From Pseudoalteromonas sp. A601 (GTDB lineage Bacteria > Pseudomonadota > Gammaproteobacteria > Enterobacterales > Alteromonadaceae), in assembly GCF_002165575.1 (NCBI RefSeq), contig NZ_MXQF01000024.1, forward strand, positions 1-64,000: 64,000 nt of DNA. Reading direction: 5' to 3'. The position numbers were made by a program, and so were the translations under genes. The notes beneath the pieces were generated by a model. That model did not search any database. It had not been told where the DNA came from and saw only the letters and a list, made by a program, of their open reading frames with translations. This document shows positions 32,921 through 42,146 of this stretch, piece after piece; position 1 is the first letter of the stretch, and each line of letters starts with the position of its first letter.

Positions 32921-35863
32921 TTAATGTGTTATTTGTTGGGCCTTAACTGTGCAATTTAAGCCTTTATTTTTTAGGTTATTACATGTGCTTTCAAGCTTTG
33001 TAGAAGCATCTATGGCATAGCCAATAGCTAATACATAACGCTCATTTTCTTGCAAATAGAACGCTTCATTTAATGATTCAGGCTTTAAATGCTGTTTTAT
33101 TAGCTGAAAATACGCTTTTAAAAACGCTAATGAAGAAAAGCTACCCGCGTTAGCAATGTAGCCTGATGCCTTTACTTTTTCAGTTAAAACAAAATCAACC
33201 CCCATCACAACGTCGCCCTGTGGGGATAAATTAACAGTTATATTCTGCGTTTCTTTTAAGCCTTTATTATCTTTGTAATTATCTTCAATAACAGCTTGGT
33301 ATTCGCCAGGTCTTAAATCAGTGAAAAGATAATAACCGTCGTATGCAGCTTGTGTTTGCGCCACTTTGTTACCTTGTATGTCGAGTAATGCAATTTTTGC
33401 ATAGGGCTTAACTTCATTTGTTTCTCCCTTATGTAAATACACCACACCTTCCACTTCGCTTGAGTTATTAATTGGGTAATCCATATATTCAATAAACCCA
33501 GCCCGCGGAGTAATTGAAAAGCCTTCATGAGCTGGTACTAAAAAGGGATCTGGAAAGCTGTCTTTATCTAGCACGATATCTGTAGTGCGATTGGCCGGCA
33601 TTGAAGTAAGTAACGCAATACCTTGTTCATCGGTCACTGCTTGGCGGTAGTTTTGTAAGCCTTTAACCTTAACACCAGCAACGCCCTGCTCACCTTCGTC
33701 CATGGTGCCATTGTTATTTTGATCTAAGAAAACTCGAACCATTAAGCTACCAGTACTCGTTAAACTGCGATTTGTCATAAAAGTACGGTTGTTTTGTGCA
33801 TCAAACCCAAAGCTAAAGCGGCTATATAAGCTAACAAGCCAATTATCATTACTATCGTAGTTAACAGTGCTGCTTAAATTAAAGTTATCATTTTGCCAAT
33901 TCAAACCTAGATCAGCAGATTGAACATTCTGATTTAACGTGTTTCTAAGCGTCAATTCAGCTTGCAATTTCGCCGTAATACTGCGGCTGAATTCGGCTTG
34001 GTAACTTAAAATATCACTCTGTGGTGATATTAAATAATCAACACCAAAACGACTATATACCCGACCTATTCGTCCTTGTATACGAGTTGCGCCATACACT
34101 TGACTATGTTCATTTACTTTTTGCCATTGCAAAAGATTGTTTACCGAAAATCCTGAATAGCTATAATTAAATCGGTTATAGGCTTGCTGTAAATCACGCC
34201 CTAAACTTGATTGTTGTAATAAAAAGTTATTTTGATAATGAAGCCGGCCATAATTATTTTCCATCAATTCGCCTGACATATCGAATTGATAGCTTTGAAA
34301 ATCTTGCTGTTGATCCGAACTATCACTTACAGTAAAAAGGAGTGATTGCTCTGCCAATTGCGTTCTCGCGGTGAGCTCAAATTCATTTTGTTGTTGATTG
34401 TTTTGCTCATAGTCTAGATTCAACAACAGTCTTTCAAACAGGTTAATATTGCTGCCAAAGGCAAATTGGTAAAAGTCGTCGTCTTCACGCTTTTGCGCCA
34501 TAGCACCGGTATAAATAGCAATATTATCCGTTAAGCCTCGTTCGTAACGCCCCGCGGCCAACCAGCCACTTTGTTGTGAGTTACTTTCATTTCCTAGTAA
34601 TTGTTTACCTTGCTCTGACACTGACACTTCGTATGTCGCTTCACCTTGGCCTAATTGGTTGCCGTCAATAAAATAATATTCTGTTTTACGTTCAACTTGC
34701 CCTTGCGGGCCGTAAAAGATCAATTCAAAGTTATTTTCACCATATAATAAATCAATATTATCAAATAGGTAGCGACCATCTGCGAGGCTTAACTGTTGCT
34801 CAATTAACAAACCATTGCGATAAAGCTCAACATCCCAACCCGGTTGAATAGCACCGGTGAGGTTAATTCGATTATTATCTATATTGCGGTCTAACTGGTA
34901 ATTAGAAAACTTAACACCACGTCCGTACTGACTATTATAGCGACTCCCGACTTGTGTCGCGGTGATATCACCAAACCGTATTTCGCTTGCAGCAAAGGCA
35001 CCGAGTAGACTACTATCTAGCGCTTGTTTAGAGAATGTTAGTCGCGAGTCTGTTAATAGGTCTTGCTCTCGCCCGGCTAAAAAGTATTCTGCTGAAAGGT
35101 ATGCAAAATCTTGCGCACCTAATAATGAATAACTAGTGCGGCTACTGTCATTATCTCGGCGGTAATTAAGTTGTAAATCAGCCACTGGGGCAGAAATCAC
35201 TTGATAAGGGCTGGCTTTCCAAGGTTGGGTAGGTTGATTATTTCCGTGCTGTTGGTAACTAAATTGTTGGTTTCTCCTTTGCTGTTGAGCGACAACAGGA
35301 AACAACTCATCGCTGGTTACTTCGAGCGCTAAATTCGCGTAATCAGGAGAGACCTTAACCATAAAAGCAGACTCTAAAACTGCTGCATCAATATAAATAT
35401 CATCACTAATCAATAGTTGTTGTGAAGAAAGTACCACCGCTTGATTATTTACAAGGAGTCTGGCTGGTTTAGTGGCACTGAGTGAAAATAAATTACTTTG
35501 CTCAATAAACCACCCCGCTGCAGAGCCACTTGCCGTATCAACATTTATAGCAAGTTGTAATATTTCGACTAACACCGATAAGCCAAGCAGGACTCCTTGC
35601 TCACTTTTTATTGCAAACACTTCACCAAGGTACATATCGTTGAGAGATAAAGAAAAAAGTAAAAATTCACCTGTCGCAATACGGTGCGTAGCAGGCTGGC
35701 TAGGTTCAACTGTAGCGGGCTGCAATGCAATGCCTTTCGAGTGAGGTTGATTTAATTTAGCTTGAATCGCTTTCAGCGTGCGCAGCACATCATTTGGCTG
35801 CACAGTGCTTGCAAAGCAGTGTGAGCTTAACAGCATGAGGCCAATGGCCAATATACGGATCAC
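32921..35863 (-). CDS. Outer-membrane usher-like protein with C-terminal SPOR domain
   Basis: A 980-residue protein with signal peptide (MIRILAIGLMLLSSHCFA) and GTG start. The first 100 residues resemble an usher N-terminal domain. Then comes a PapC/CooC-like barrel with many alternate short strands (YGRGVKFSNYQLDRNI; IQPGWDVELYRNGLLIEQQ; LYGENNFELIFYGPQG), typical of usher families. Residues about 705-880 hold SdrD-like beta domains: VFLDQNNNGTMDEGEQGV, then GYYLFTDLRPGEYQAVI. The last 75 residues read as a SPOR domain: YIANAGSFSSLAFLKAYF, then FYLQENERYVLAIGYAID. Ushers normally have no peptidoglycan-binding end. Its position next to chaperone and subunit genes supports the usher call. Confidence 0.85.
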   Translation of the reverse strand: MIRILAIGLMLLSSHCFASTVQPNDVLRTLKAIQAKLNQPHSKGIALQPATVEPSQPATHRIATGEFLLFSLSLNDMYLGEVFAIKSEQGVLLGLSVLVEILQLAINVDTASGSAAGWFIEQSNLFSLSATKPARLLVNNQAVVLSSQQLLISDDIYIDAAVLESAFMVKVSPDYANLALEVTSDELFPVVAQQQRRNQQFSYQQHGNNQPTQPWKASPYQVISAPVADLQLNYRRDNDSSRTSYSLLGAQDFAYLSAEYFLAGREQDLLTDSRLTFSKQALDSSLLGAFAASEIRFGDITATQVGSRYNSQYGRGVKFSNYQLDRNIDNNRINLTGAIQPGWDVELYRNGLLIEQQLSLADGRYLFDNIDLLYGENNFELIFYGPQGQVERKTEYYFIDGNQLGQGEATYEVSVSEQGKQLLGNESNSQQSGWLAAGRYERGLTDNIAIYTGAMAQKREDDDFYQFAFGSNINLFERLLLNLDYEQNNQQQNEFELTARTQLAEQSLLFTVSDSSDQQQDFQSYQFDMSGELMENNYGRLHYQNNFLLQQSSLGRDLQQAYNRFNYSYSGFSVNNLLQWQKVNEHSQVYGATRIQGRIGRVYSRFGVDYLISPQSDILSYQAEFSRSITAKLQAELTLRNTLNQNVQSADLGLNWQNDNFNLSSTVNYDSNDNWLVSLYSRFSFGFDAQNNRTFMTNRSLTSTGSLMVRVFLDQNNNGTMDEGEQGVAGVKVKGLQNYRQAVTDEQGIALLTSMPANRTTDIVLDKDSFPDPFLVPAHEGFSITPRAGFIEYMDYPINNSSEVEGVVYLHKGETNEVKPYAKIALLDIQGNKVAQTQAAYDGYYLFTDLRPGEYQAVIEDNYKDNKGLKETQNITVNLSPQGDVVMGVDFVLTEKVKASGYIANAGSFSSLAFLKAYFQLIKQHLKPESLNEAFYLQENERYVLAIGYAIDASTKLESTCNNLKNKGLNCTVKAQQITH

Positions 35864-35888
35864 TTTAATAACTTAATATCGCTTAAAG

Positions 35889-36683
35889 CTATTCCCCTAT
35901 AGCCAGAGTGTAAGAGGCAAAATCAACCGCCTTATATTCCTCAGCCCCTTCGTAATCGATTAGCACAACGCCATTTTCAGGTAACTGTTTATCTTTAAAT
36001 AAACTGAGCGTTGCTATAGCTTTATCAACTTCAGGGTAAATACTTAAATTGCTAATTTCAGCAATTTTCTCTTGCCCACCCGATGCATTTTTAACATAAG
36101 CACTGAGCTTGCCATAGCTACTAAAGTTAGTATGTCGTTTCAATTGAACTTGAATTTTTGGCTTGGCTTGATCAGCACTTTTTACAATGCTTACCTGCGT
36201 AATAGTCACCCTAGGCTGCTCTGCTTGCTCACGATAAACAACGGGAATACTAAAGCTCATAATCATATTTATCTGTATTCCCGACTTCTGCTCTTTATTC
36301 TCATTAGGCAAAGCTTGAAACAATAAATGAGAACGATATTCGCCTGCCTGCAAACCTTTGGGTTTTCGGATAGCAATTTTAACGGTTTGTTTTTCACCCG
36401 GTGCTAAGGTCACTTGTTTTGGTGAAAGGCGTGTCATTGGCGATAAACTGTTTGCTGTTACTTGCGCTAAATTATTATAGCCGCCAGCTGGTAAAGCTTG
36501 TTTTTCACTCCAAACTACACGATACGTACGTTGTTCATCAGAGTTATTGATCACCGTGACTTTAGCACTGCGCTGACGATCGTCAAAAGTAACACGGGTA
36601 GGTGAAATCAATAAGTTTGCCAAGGCCATTTGGCTAAAAAATGCTGTTAGTAGCACACACATCACTGTTAATTTATTGAACAT
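35889..36683 (-). CDS. Periplasmic fimbrial-type chaperone
   Basis: A 264-residue PapD-like immunoglobulin-fold chaperone with signal peptide ending near ALA. Key features: N-terminal strand LLISPTRVTFDDRQRSAKV, then TVINNSDEQRTYRVVW and a G1-type motif LAPGEKQTVKIAIRKP, where Arg/Lys could hold the subunit C-terminus. It belongs with the alternate chaperone-usher or DUF4402-associated chaperones. Good ribosome site (AAGGA). It is located between the subunit genes and the usher gene, as usual. Confidence 0.9.
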   Translation of the reverse strand: MFNKLTVMCVLLTAFFSQMALANLLISPTRVTFDDRQRSAKVTVINNSDEQRTYRVVWSEKQALPAGGYNNLAQVTANSLSPMTRLSPKQVTLAPGEKQTVKIAIRKPKGLQAGEYRSHLLFQALPNENKEQKSGIQINMIMSFSIPVVYREQAEQPRVTITQVSIVKSADQAKPKIQVQLKRHTNFSSYGKLSAYVKNASGGQEKIAEISNLSIYPEVDKAIATLSLFKDKQLPENGVVLIDYEGAEEYKAVDFASYTLAIGE

Positions 36684-36691
36684 GTCAGTCC

Positions 36692-37165
36692 TTAGTAGTC
36701 AATCGAAATTTCTAAATTGGTGGTTGAGGAGTAATCGCCATCAGAATAACTTTTACTGCTAGGCTTTGTTATTAAAGTGCCACCAATAAACACTTTAGCT
36801 TCACCAAAGTCATCAGTTGTGACTGACTTATTAGATAAACCATTTAGGCGTACTTCAAACTCGGCACTACTGCTGCCTTGTGTATTGTGCTGAACTGTTG
36901 CAGTGTTAACCAAGTTCATAGTCAAGCTAGTATTGGCTGGGAAATCAGTCAGTAATAGCTCAGCAGGGCGCCCCTTTTCAAGCACATAAATATTACCTAA
37001 TGTATTTATGTCGCCGTCAGCTTTGATGATCACAGAGCTCGTGTTTGTATTGCTTGGTATAACCAAAGTACCAAAGTCAAGCGACTGCTGCTCAATACTC
37101 TTAGCAAGATAATTAGGGCTGTAAATTAAAACACTTACAGCCACTGCATACGAAAGTAGGTGCAT
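36692..37165 (-). CDS. DUF4402-like surface subunit, second
   Basis: A 157-residue secreted beta-rich protein with signal peptide (to about YLAKS) and a subunit-like plan: IEQQSLDFGTLVIPSN, then GRPAELLLTDFPANTSLTM and a C-terminal strand SSTTNLEISIDY. The late KPSSKSYSDGDYS segment resembles the KPYADGVYAGTF segment of the first subunit. Both end in alternating hydrophobic residues, as pilus subunits recognised by chaperones do. It follows the first subunit gene by nine bases. It may be a minor or tip subunit. Confidence 0.72.
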   Translation of the reverse strand: MHLLSYAVAVSVLIYSPNYLAKSIEQQSLDFGTLVIPSNTNTSSVIIKADGDINTLGNIYVLEKGRPAELLLTDFPANTSLTMNLVNTATVQHNTQGSSSAEFEVRLNGLSNKSVTTDDFGEAKVFIGGTLITKPSSKSYSDGDYSSTTNLEISIDY

Positions 37166-37174
37166 TAAATATAA

Positions 37175-37771
37175 TTAATACGCAACTTCGATTTGAAAAG
37201 TACCTGCATACACACCATCAGCATACGGTTTAGTGGTTACCTTGCTAGATGTTTTTAGTGTTGCGCCTAGATTGAATGACACAGTGCCATCTTGGCCCAC
37301 CTGTAGGTTGGGTGTCAAAGGTGTATAGTCGGCGTTATTGTTATCCCCACTGGTGATCACATACTTCCAATCGCCAATAGTAAAATCAGGGCGGTCGGTA
37401 TCTTGCCCATTTTCAAACTCTAAATTTGTTTTTGTTGGGTCAAGTATTCTCAAGACAGCGCTTGGTACAGCTTCTGATACTGTAAAAGTAGCCGGCGCAC
37501 CGTCTTCGATAATCGCAAATAATGCATTAGCAGTATTGTTTTTACTCTCAGTAATAGGAGTCGCATTAGGCGTAGCGCTTACAATCAGCTCTGCAATATC
37601 CTTACCTCCAGGGTCTGCAACTGCACGCACGGTACCAAAGTTCAAATCAGTACCGTCAAGCCCAACAGCATTTTGTACCGTCACTTCTGCTCGAAACGTC
37701 TCTGTAGCAGATATCGCATAAAAAGATACAGCTAAGGTGCTTACAGCAAGTAATGGAAAAGATAATTTCAT
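37175..37771 (-). CDS. DUF4402-domain pilin-like subunit, first
   Basis: A 198-residue secreted protein: signal peptide ending near AISATE, then a DUF4402 domain with FRAEVTVQNAVGLDGTDLNF at the start and PYADGVYAGTFQIEVAY at the end. DUF4402 proteins are common as major subunits of chaperone-usher-type fibres. It has a strong ribosome site (AAGGA, 37781-37777 on the minus strand) and is the first subunit of the operon, so it is likely the main subunit. Confidence 0.85.
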   Translation of the reverse strand: MKLSFPLLAVSTLAVSFYAISATETFRAEVTVQNAVGLDGTDLNFGTVRAVADPGGKDIAELIVSATPNATPITESKNNTANALFAIIEDGAPATFTVSEAVPSAVLRILDPTKTNLEFENGQDTDRPDFTIGDWKYVITSGDNNNADYTPLTPNLQVGQDGTVSFNLGATLKTSSKVTTKPYADGVYAGTFQIEVAY

Positions 37772-37892
37772 ACTAAATCCTTATAAAAGATGGGACATTA
37801 CCCTATGTTGCCCCTATCTTAGTTATTATCGACACTTAGAACAATTACTTTAAGCTTAATTACTGAAAAATAAGATAAGTCGGCTAAAAATT

Positions 37893-38507
37893 TTAAAGTG
37901 GTAGGCCAACAAAAGGGGCACTTAAACATTTTTGCCCCATTTTTTGTGCTATTAAGCAAAAAGCATTAGCTTGCGTATAGTCTTCGAAGGGCCCTACCCG
38001 TAGACCATACAAAGTGACACCTTTATTTTTTCGCTCCGTCATTACAAACCCTAATTGACTAAATGCCTGAGGGTATTCACGATAAAGGCGAGCGATTTGC
38101 GATTTTACCAGTTGTGGTTTTAAATAAAGTCCTAATTGTGCGCCAGGTAATGCGTCGTTTAAAAGATTAGGCGGTTGATTAGTCGTTTTTGGGATTGTAT
38201 TGCCTTGAGGTTGTACAGCCATATTATTTGTTTGATGCACCACATCAATGCTATCTGAGCGAAGCTCTACTGGGGTTTGCGCTAATTGAGAGTTTGACGA
38301 TAGCGCCATAATTAATAGCTTTAGGTCGCCTTCCATTTCAGCCAAACGGCTTATACTATCTTGCTGCTGCTGCCATTGTTCAACATATTCTTTAACTTGC
38401 TGATCAGAGATAAGCGAAGGTTTATTGTCAATTTGGTTATTAGCGCAGCCACTTAAAGCGGTTGTTACTAATATTAGAGCTGGCAAAACACGCTGTTTTA
38501 TATGCAT
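37893..38507 (-). CDS. SPOR-domain lipoprotein heading the chaperone-usher operon
   Basis: A lipoprotein with lipobox LSGC, a helical stretch (VKEYVEQWQQQQDSISRLAE) and a C-terminal SPOR domain: LGLYLKPQLVKSQIARLYR, then VTLYGLRVGPFEDYTQANAFC. The ATG chosen gives MHIKQRVLPALILV; a TTG two codons earlier is less likely. A terminator of the galU gene is 44 bases upstream, and a 121-base gap follows, so it may begin the transcript. It is a distant relative of the SPOR lipoprotein at 32279-32902. Confidence 0.8.
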   Translation of the reverse strand: MHIKQRVLPALILVTTALSGCANNQIDNKPSLISDQQVKEYVEQWQQQQDSISRLAEMEGDLKLLIMALSSNSQLAQTPVELRSDSIDVVHQTNNMAVQPQGNTIPKTTNQPPNLLNDALPGAQLGLYLKPQLVKSQIARLYREYPQAFSQLGFVMTERKNKGVTLYGLRVGPFEDYTQANAFCLIAQKMGQKCLSAPFVGLPL

Positions 38508-38550
38508 TTTCAATTAGCTTTTAGAGAACAATATAGTTTGTTTTAAGCAA

Positions 38551-38575
38551 AAAAAGTGCCATTAAGGCACTTTTT
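38551..38575. terminator. Bidirectional terminator after galU
   Basis: A perfect ten-pair stem, AAAAAGTGCC (38551-38560) with GGCACTTTTT (38566-38575), around a five-base loop. Runs of A and T at the two sides suit both directions; galU transcripts come from the right. Confidence 0.9.
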
Positions 38576-38596
38576 AATACATTATTTAAATGATAT

Positions 38597-39478
38597 TTAT
38601 TTTACTAAGTCTTTAATAAAATTACTTAAATCATCTTTAAATTCATCACGTCGAAGCGCGTATTCAATTGTCGCTTTTAAATAACCCAATTTACTACCGC
38701 AATCATGGCTACGCCCTTTAATAGCGTAAGCAGCAACAGCTTCTTTTTCCATTAGCATCGCGATAGCGTCAGTTAATTGAATTTCATCGCCTGCGCCTGC
38801 GGGGGTTTTAGCAAGTAATGGCCAAATATTTTTACTTAAAACATAGCGACCCACAACAGCAAGGTTTGACGGAGCTTTATTTACAGGAGGCTTTTCAACC
38901 ATATTTAAAATAGCAGCACTTTGGCCTTGACCTATTTTTTCATCGCCTAGGTCAACCACACCAAATTTATCAACATCTTGCATAGGTACTGGCTCAACCA
39001 TTATTTGGCTTTCACCGGTTTGCTCAAAATGGGCGATCATCTCAGCAAGGTTATCTTTTTCAAGATTACTTTCATAATCATCAATGATCACGTCTGGTAA
39101 TATCACCACAAAAGGTTCATCACCAATAATCGGTGCCGCACAATTAATTGCATGACCAAGACCTTTCGCTTCACCTTGACGTACATGAATTATAGTTACA
39201 TCTTTAGGGCAAATAGCTTGTACTTCGGCCAATAGTTGCCGCTTTACACGCTTTTCAAGCGTCGCTTCTAACTCAAAGCTGGTATCAAAATGGTTTTCGA
39301 TTGAATTTTTACTTGAGTGCGTAACCAAAACAATTTCTTTAACGCCAGCAGCAATCGCTTCGCTAACTACATATTGAATTAGCGGACGGTCAACAACGGG
39401 TAGCATTTCTTTTGGTATAGCCTTTGTTGCTGGCAACATGCGGGTTCCTAGGCCTGCAACAGGGATAACAGCTTTCAT
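38597..39478 (-). CDS. galU: UTP-glucose-1-phosphate uridylyltransferase
   Basis: Makes UDP-glucose for polysaccharides and lipopolysaccharide. The nucleotidyltransferase start [20 protein letters not shown] and the motif IQYVVSEA (with EMLPVVDRP between) are diagnostic; the central [15 protein letters not shown] and [15 protein letters not shown] segments complete the fold. 293 residues is normal. It is followed by a strong terminator that isolates it from the next operon. Confidence 0.97.
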   Translation of the reverse strand: MKAVIPVAGLGTRMLPATKAIPKEMLPVVDRPLIQYVVSEAIAAGVKEIVLVTHSSKNSIENHFDTSFELEATLEKRVKRQLLAEVQAICPKDVTIIHVRQGEAKGLGHAINCAAPIIGDEPFVVILPDVIIDDYESNLEKDNLAEMIAHFEQTGESQIMVEPVPMQDVDKFGVVDLGDEKIGQGQSAAILNMVEKPPVNKAPSNLAVVGRYVLSKNIWPLLAKTPAGAGDEIQLTDAIAMLMEKEAVAAYAIKGRSHDCGSKLGYLKATIEYALRRDEFKDDLSNFIKDLVK

Positions 39479-39577
39479 TCGTCTCTCCTTAAGTGGGTAT
39501 GATTCTGGTTGGTTAAAACCAATGTTATTTTAGCAGGCTAATTTGACCACTGGCTTAACACAATCAGAGTTACCTAA

Positions 39578-40429
39578 TTATACTGAAAATGGGTATTTAA
39601 TCGCATCATGGCATTGGTAGCCAATCACTTCAAAATCATCTCTGGTTACCCATGTTTCTATGTCTTCTAATGTTTTTATTTTTGGGTTGATATGTAATTG
39701 CGGTGAGTCAAATGGCTCACGCTTTAATTGCACATCACGCATTAATTCTAGCTGATTTTCATAAATATGCGCGTTAACAATTTTATGATACGCCTTACCT
39801 GCTTTATGCCCAGTAATTTGTGCTACTAAAGCAAGCAAAACAAAACATTGTATTTGATTAAAGTTCAAACCTAGTGGTACATCACAGCTACGTTGATACG
39901 ATGTTAGATAAAGCGTATCACCCAAAAGTGAGAATGTATGCGTGTGCATACAAGGGCGAAGGCAACCTAAGTCAAACTCACCGGGGTTGTAGAAGGTGAT
40001 TATTTCGCCTCTGTCATCAACACCGCTTTTAAGGTTATCAATCACTTTTTTCAGCTGATCCAGAGGCGTGCCATCTGGGCGTTGCCAATCACGCGCTTGA
40101 ACGCCATATACGCGGCCCATGTCATCTTCACCTTTACGATTAGGATTATTAAGCCATGCTTGGTTTTCATTGGCATTAGCATCCCAAGTCATACAGCCTA
40201 TGTCACGAAACTGTTCTGCACTACTGTAGCCTCGTAAATAGCCTAAAAGTTCTGCAATGGCAGCTTTATAATAGCTTTTACGTGTGGTGATCATTGGGAA
40301 CTTGTTATTCGCTACATCGTATTCAAGCTCAGCGTTAATAACAGTTAAGCAACGTGTTCCGGTACGTTTATTTTCAACCCAAATGCCTTCATCAACTATG
40401 CGCTGACATAATTCTAGATATTGTTTCAT
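39578..40429 (-). CDS. thyA: Thymidylate synthase
   Basis: Converts dUMP and methylene-tetrahydrofolate to dTMP. Visible are the catalytic Cys in [12 protein letters not shown], the dUMP-phosphate Arg in [15 protein letters not shown] and [14 protein letters not shown] near the C-terminus, with PFSV at the end in place of PVAV-type ends. At 283 residues it is slightly longer than the E. coli enzyme. It follows lgt by ten bases; both are probably co-transcribed. Confidence 0.95.
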   Translation of the reverse strand: MKQYLELCQRIVDEGIWVENKRTGTRCLTVINAELEYDVANNKFPMITTRKSYYKAAIAELLGYLRGYSSAEQFRDIGCMTWDANANENQAWLNNPNRKGEDDMGRVYGVQARDWQRPDGTPLDQLKKVIDNLKSGVDDRGEIITFYNPGEFDLGCLRPCMHTHTFSLLGDTLYLTSYQRSCDVPLGLNFNQIQCFVLLALVAQITGHKAGKAYHKIVNAHIYENQLELMRDVQLKREPFDSPQLHINPKIKTLEDIETWVTRDDFEVIGYQCHDAIKYPFSV

Positions 40430-40439
40430 TGTTTTCTTC

Positions 40440-41243
40440 TTAGGCCTTTTTTGCAGTCACTGGTTGTGGCTTGTTATAAGCCCATAATATCAAACCAAGG
40501 CCGCCAATGATCATCGGTAACGATAAAATTTGCCCCATAGAAATAAATCCGCCAAATAAACCTAAATGTGCATCAGGTTCACGGAAATACTCAATGGCAA
40601 AGCGAAATACGCCATACCCTAATAAGAATAATCCACCTACGCTGCCTGCCGGGCGTGACTTTTTAGTAAACAAGTAAAGGATAATAAATAGAACAAAGCC
40701 TTCAAAAAATGCTTCATAAAGCTGCGATGGGTGGCGTGCAAGCGGCCCTCCGGTTGGAAATACCATCGCCCAAGGCACATCTGTTGTGCGTCCCCAAAGC
40801 TCACCATTAATAAAGTTACCAATTCGCCCTGCTAATAAACCCACTGGCACCAGTGGAGCAACAAAGTCCCCTACCGCTAGCAGCTGCTTTTTACGTGTCC
40901 AGGCAAATACACAAATAGCGGTGATCACACCCAGCGTGCCACCATGAAATGACATGCCGCCTTGATCGATTCTAAATAGATACAATGGATTTTCTAAAAA
41001 GTAACTAAATTGATAAAACAGCACATAACCAATTCGACCGCCTAATATAACCCCGAGCATACCGTAAAAAAGTAAATCGCTTACTTCATCTTTTGTCCAC
41101 CCTGAATTAGGCTTTTGTGCCTGACGATTTGCCCACCACATGGCAAAAGCAAAACCAATTAAATACATTAAGCCGTACCAGCGTACGCTCAATGGGCCAA
41201 CCGTAAAAATAATCGGGTCGATTTGTGGAAACTCAAGAGCCAT
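40440..41243 (-). CDS. lgt: Prolipoprotein diacylglyceryl transferase
   Basis: Inner-membrane enzyme that attaches diacylglycerol to lipobox cysteines; the many lipoproteins in this window depend on it. The signature [14 protein letters not shown] is present, with HGGTLG earlier and about seven hydrophobic helices. 267 residues is normal. Gene order lgt-thyA is conserved widely in gammaproteobacteria. Confidence 0.96.
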   Translation of the reverse strand: MALEFPQIDPIIFTVGPLSVRWYGLMYLIGFAFAMWWANRQAQKPNSGWTKDEVSDLLFYGMLGVILGGRIGYVLFYQFSYFLENPLYLFRIDQGGMSFHGGTLGVITAICVFAWTRKKQLLAVGDFVAPLVPVGLLAGRIGNFINGELWGRTTDVPWAMVFPTGGPLARHPSQLYEAFFEGFVLFIILYLFTKKSRPAGSVGGLFLLGYGVFRFAIEYFREPDAHLGLFGGFISMGQILSLPMIIGGLGLILWAYNKPQPVTAKKA

Positions 41244-41255
41244 AAAAATTAAACC

Positions 41256-42065
41256 TTAACTAAACACCATTTGAAGTGCGATGATAACCAATAATACTGC
41301 GAACGCTTTTTTAATCGTCGCAACGGGTAAATAATGAGTTGCTTTTGCGCCAATAGGTGCCATAAACCACGAAGTGATCACTATACCTAATAACGCGGGT
41401 AAATAAACAAACCCTGCAAAGCCATGTGCTAAATCTGTCACTTGCCAGCCAGCCGACACATAACCAACCGAACCGAATAACGCGATAACAATACCGCATG
41501 CGGCAGCACAGCCAATCGCTTTTTTAATATCCACTGAAAAGTGGTTAAGCAGTGGTACTATAAGTGCGCCTCCACCTATGCCTATTAAACCTGACAACCC
41601 ACCCATTATTGCGCTGAACGCACCAATAATAGGCCCACTGGGCATTGCATGATTACTTTGCTCAACCTTTCGTGTTGAAAGCACCATGCGAGCAGCAATA
41701 AACACGACACTCGTTGCAAATACACCGCGTAGCAATTGCTCTGGGATATAACTGGCTGCAAACCCACTAATTAACGCACCTAAACCGACCCCCCCCATAA
41801 CCCATGGAGCAATTTCCCAAGGCACATTATTATTTTTATGATGAGCGAGTGCTGAAGAAGTAGAAGTAAATAATATAGAGGCTAGCGATGTTGCAATAGC
41901 AACCACCAGTACGTGATCTGCGGATGCGACTTCAAATTTTACTAGCAATACACTTAATACAGGCACTATGATTAAGCCGCCGCCAATACCAAGTAACCCT
42001 GCTAAAAAGCCGACAATGCTTCCTAGTACTGCACAGCTTGCGATCAATATAACTAAATCATGCAT
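41256..42065 (-). CDS. TSUP (TauE/SafE-type) membrane transporter
   Basis: A permease of the sulfite-exporter TauE/SafE family. The repeated half-motifs typical of the family are seen near the start of each half: LAGLLGIGGGLIIVPVL and LSGLIGIGGGALIVPLL. Seven to eight hydrophobic helices span its 269 residues. The substrate cannot be told from sequence; sulfite or sulfoacetate-type anions are known for relatives. It lies in tandem with lgt, 12 bases apart. Confidence 0.9.
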   Translation of the reverse strand: MHDLVILIASCAVLGSIVGFLAGLLGIGGGLIIVPVLSVLLVKFEVASADHVLVVAIATSLASILFTSTSSALAHHKNNNVPWEIAPWVMGGVGLGALISGFAASYIPEQLLRGVFATSVVFIAARMVLSTRKVEQSNHAMPSGPIIGAFSAIMGGLSGLIGIGGGALIVPLLNHFSVDIKKAIGCAAACGIVIALFGSVGYVSAGWQVTDLAHGFAGFVYLPALLGIVITSWFMAPIGAKATHYLPVATIKKAFAVLLVIIALQMVFS

Positions 42066-42146
42066 AGCACACTCTTATAAATAAAATGTTATATGCATAT
42101 ACTAATGTATTATAAAGTATGTTCACAGCTAAAAATTCAGCCCTGG

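Noticed and set aside
37338-37721. A 127-codon plus-strand open frame
   Set aside because: It is the shadow of the DUF4402 subunit gene.
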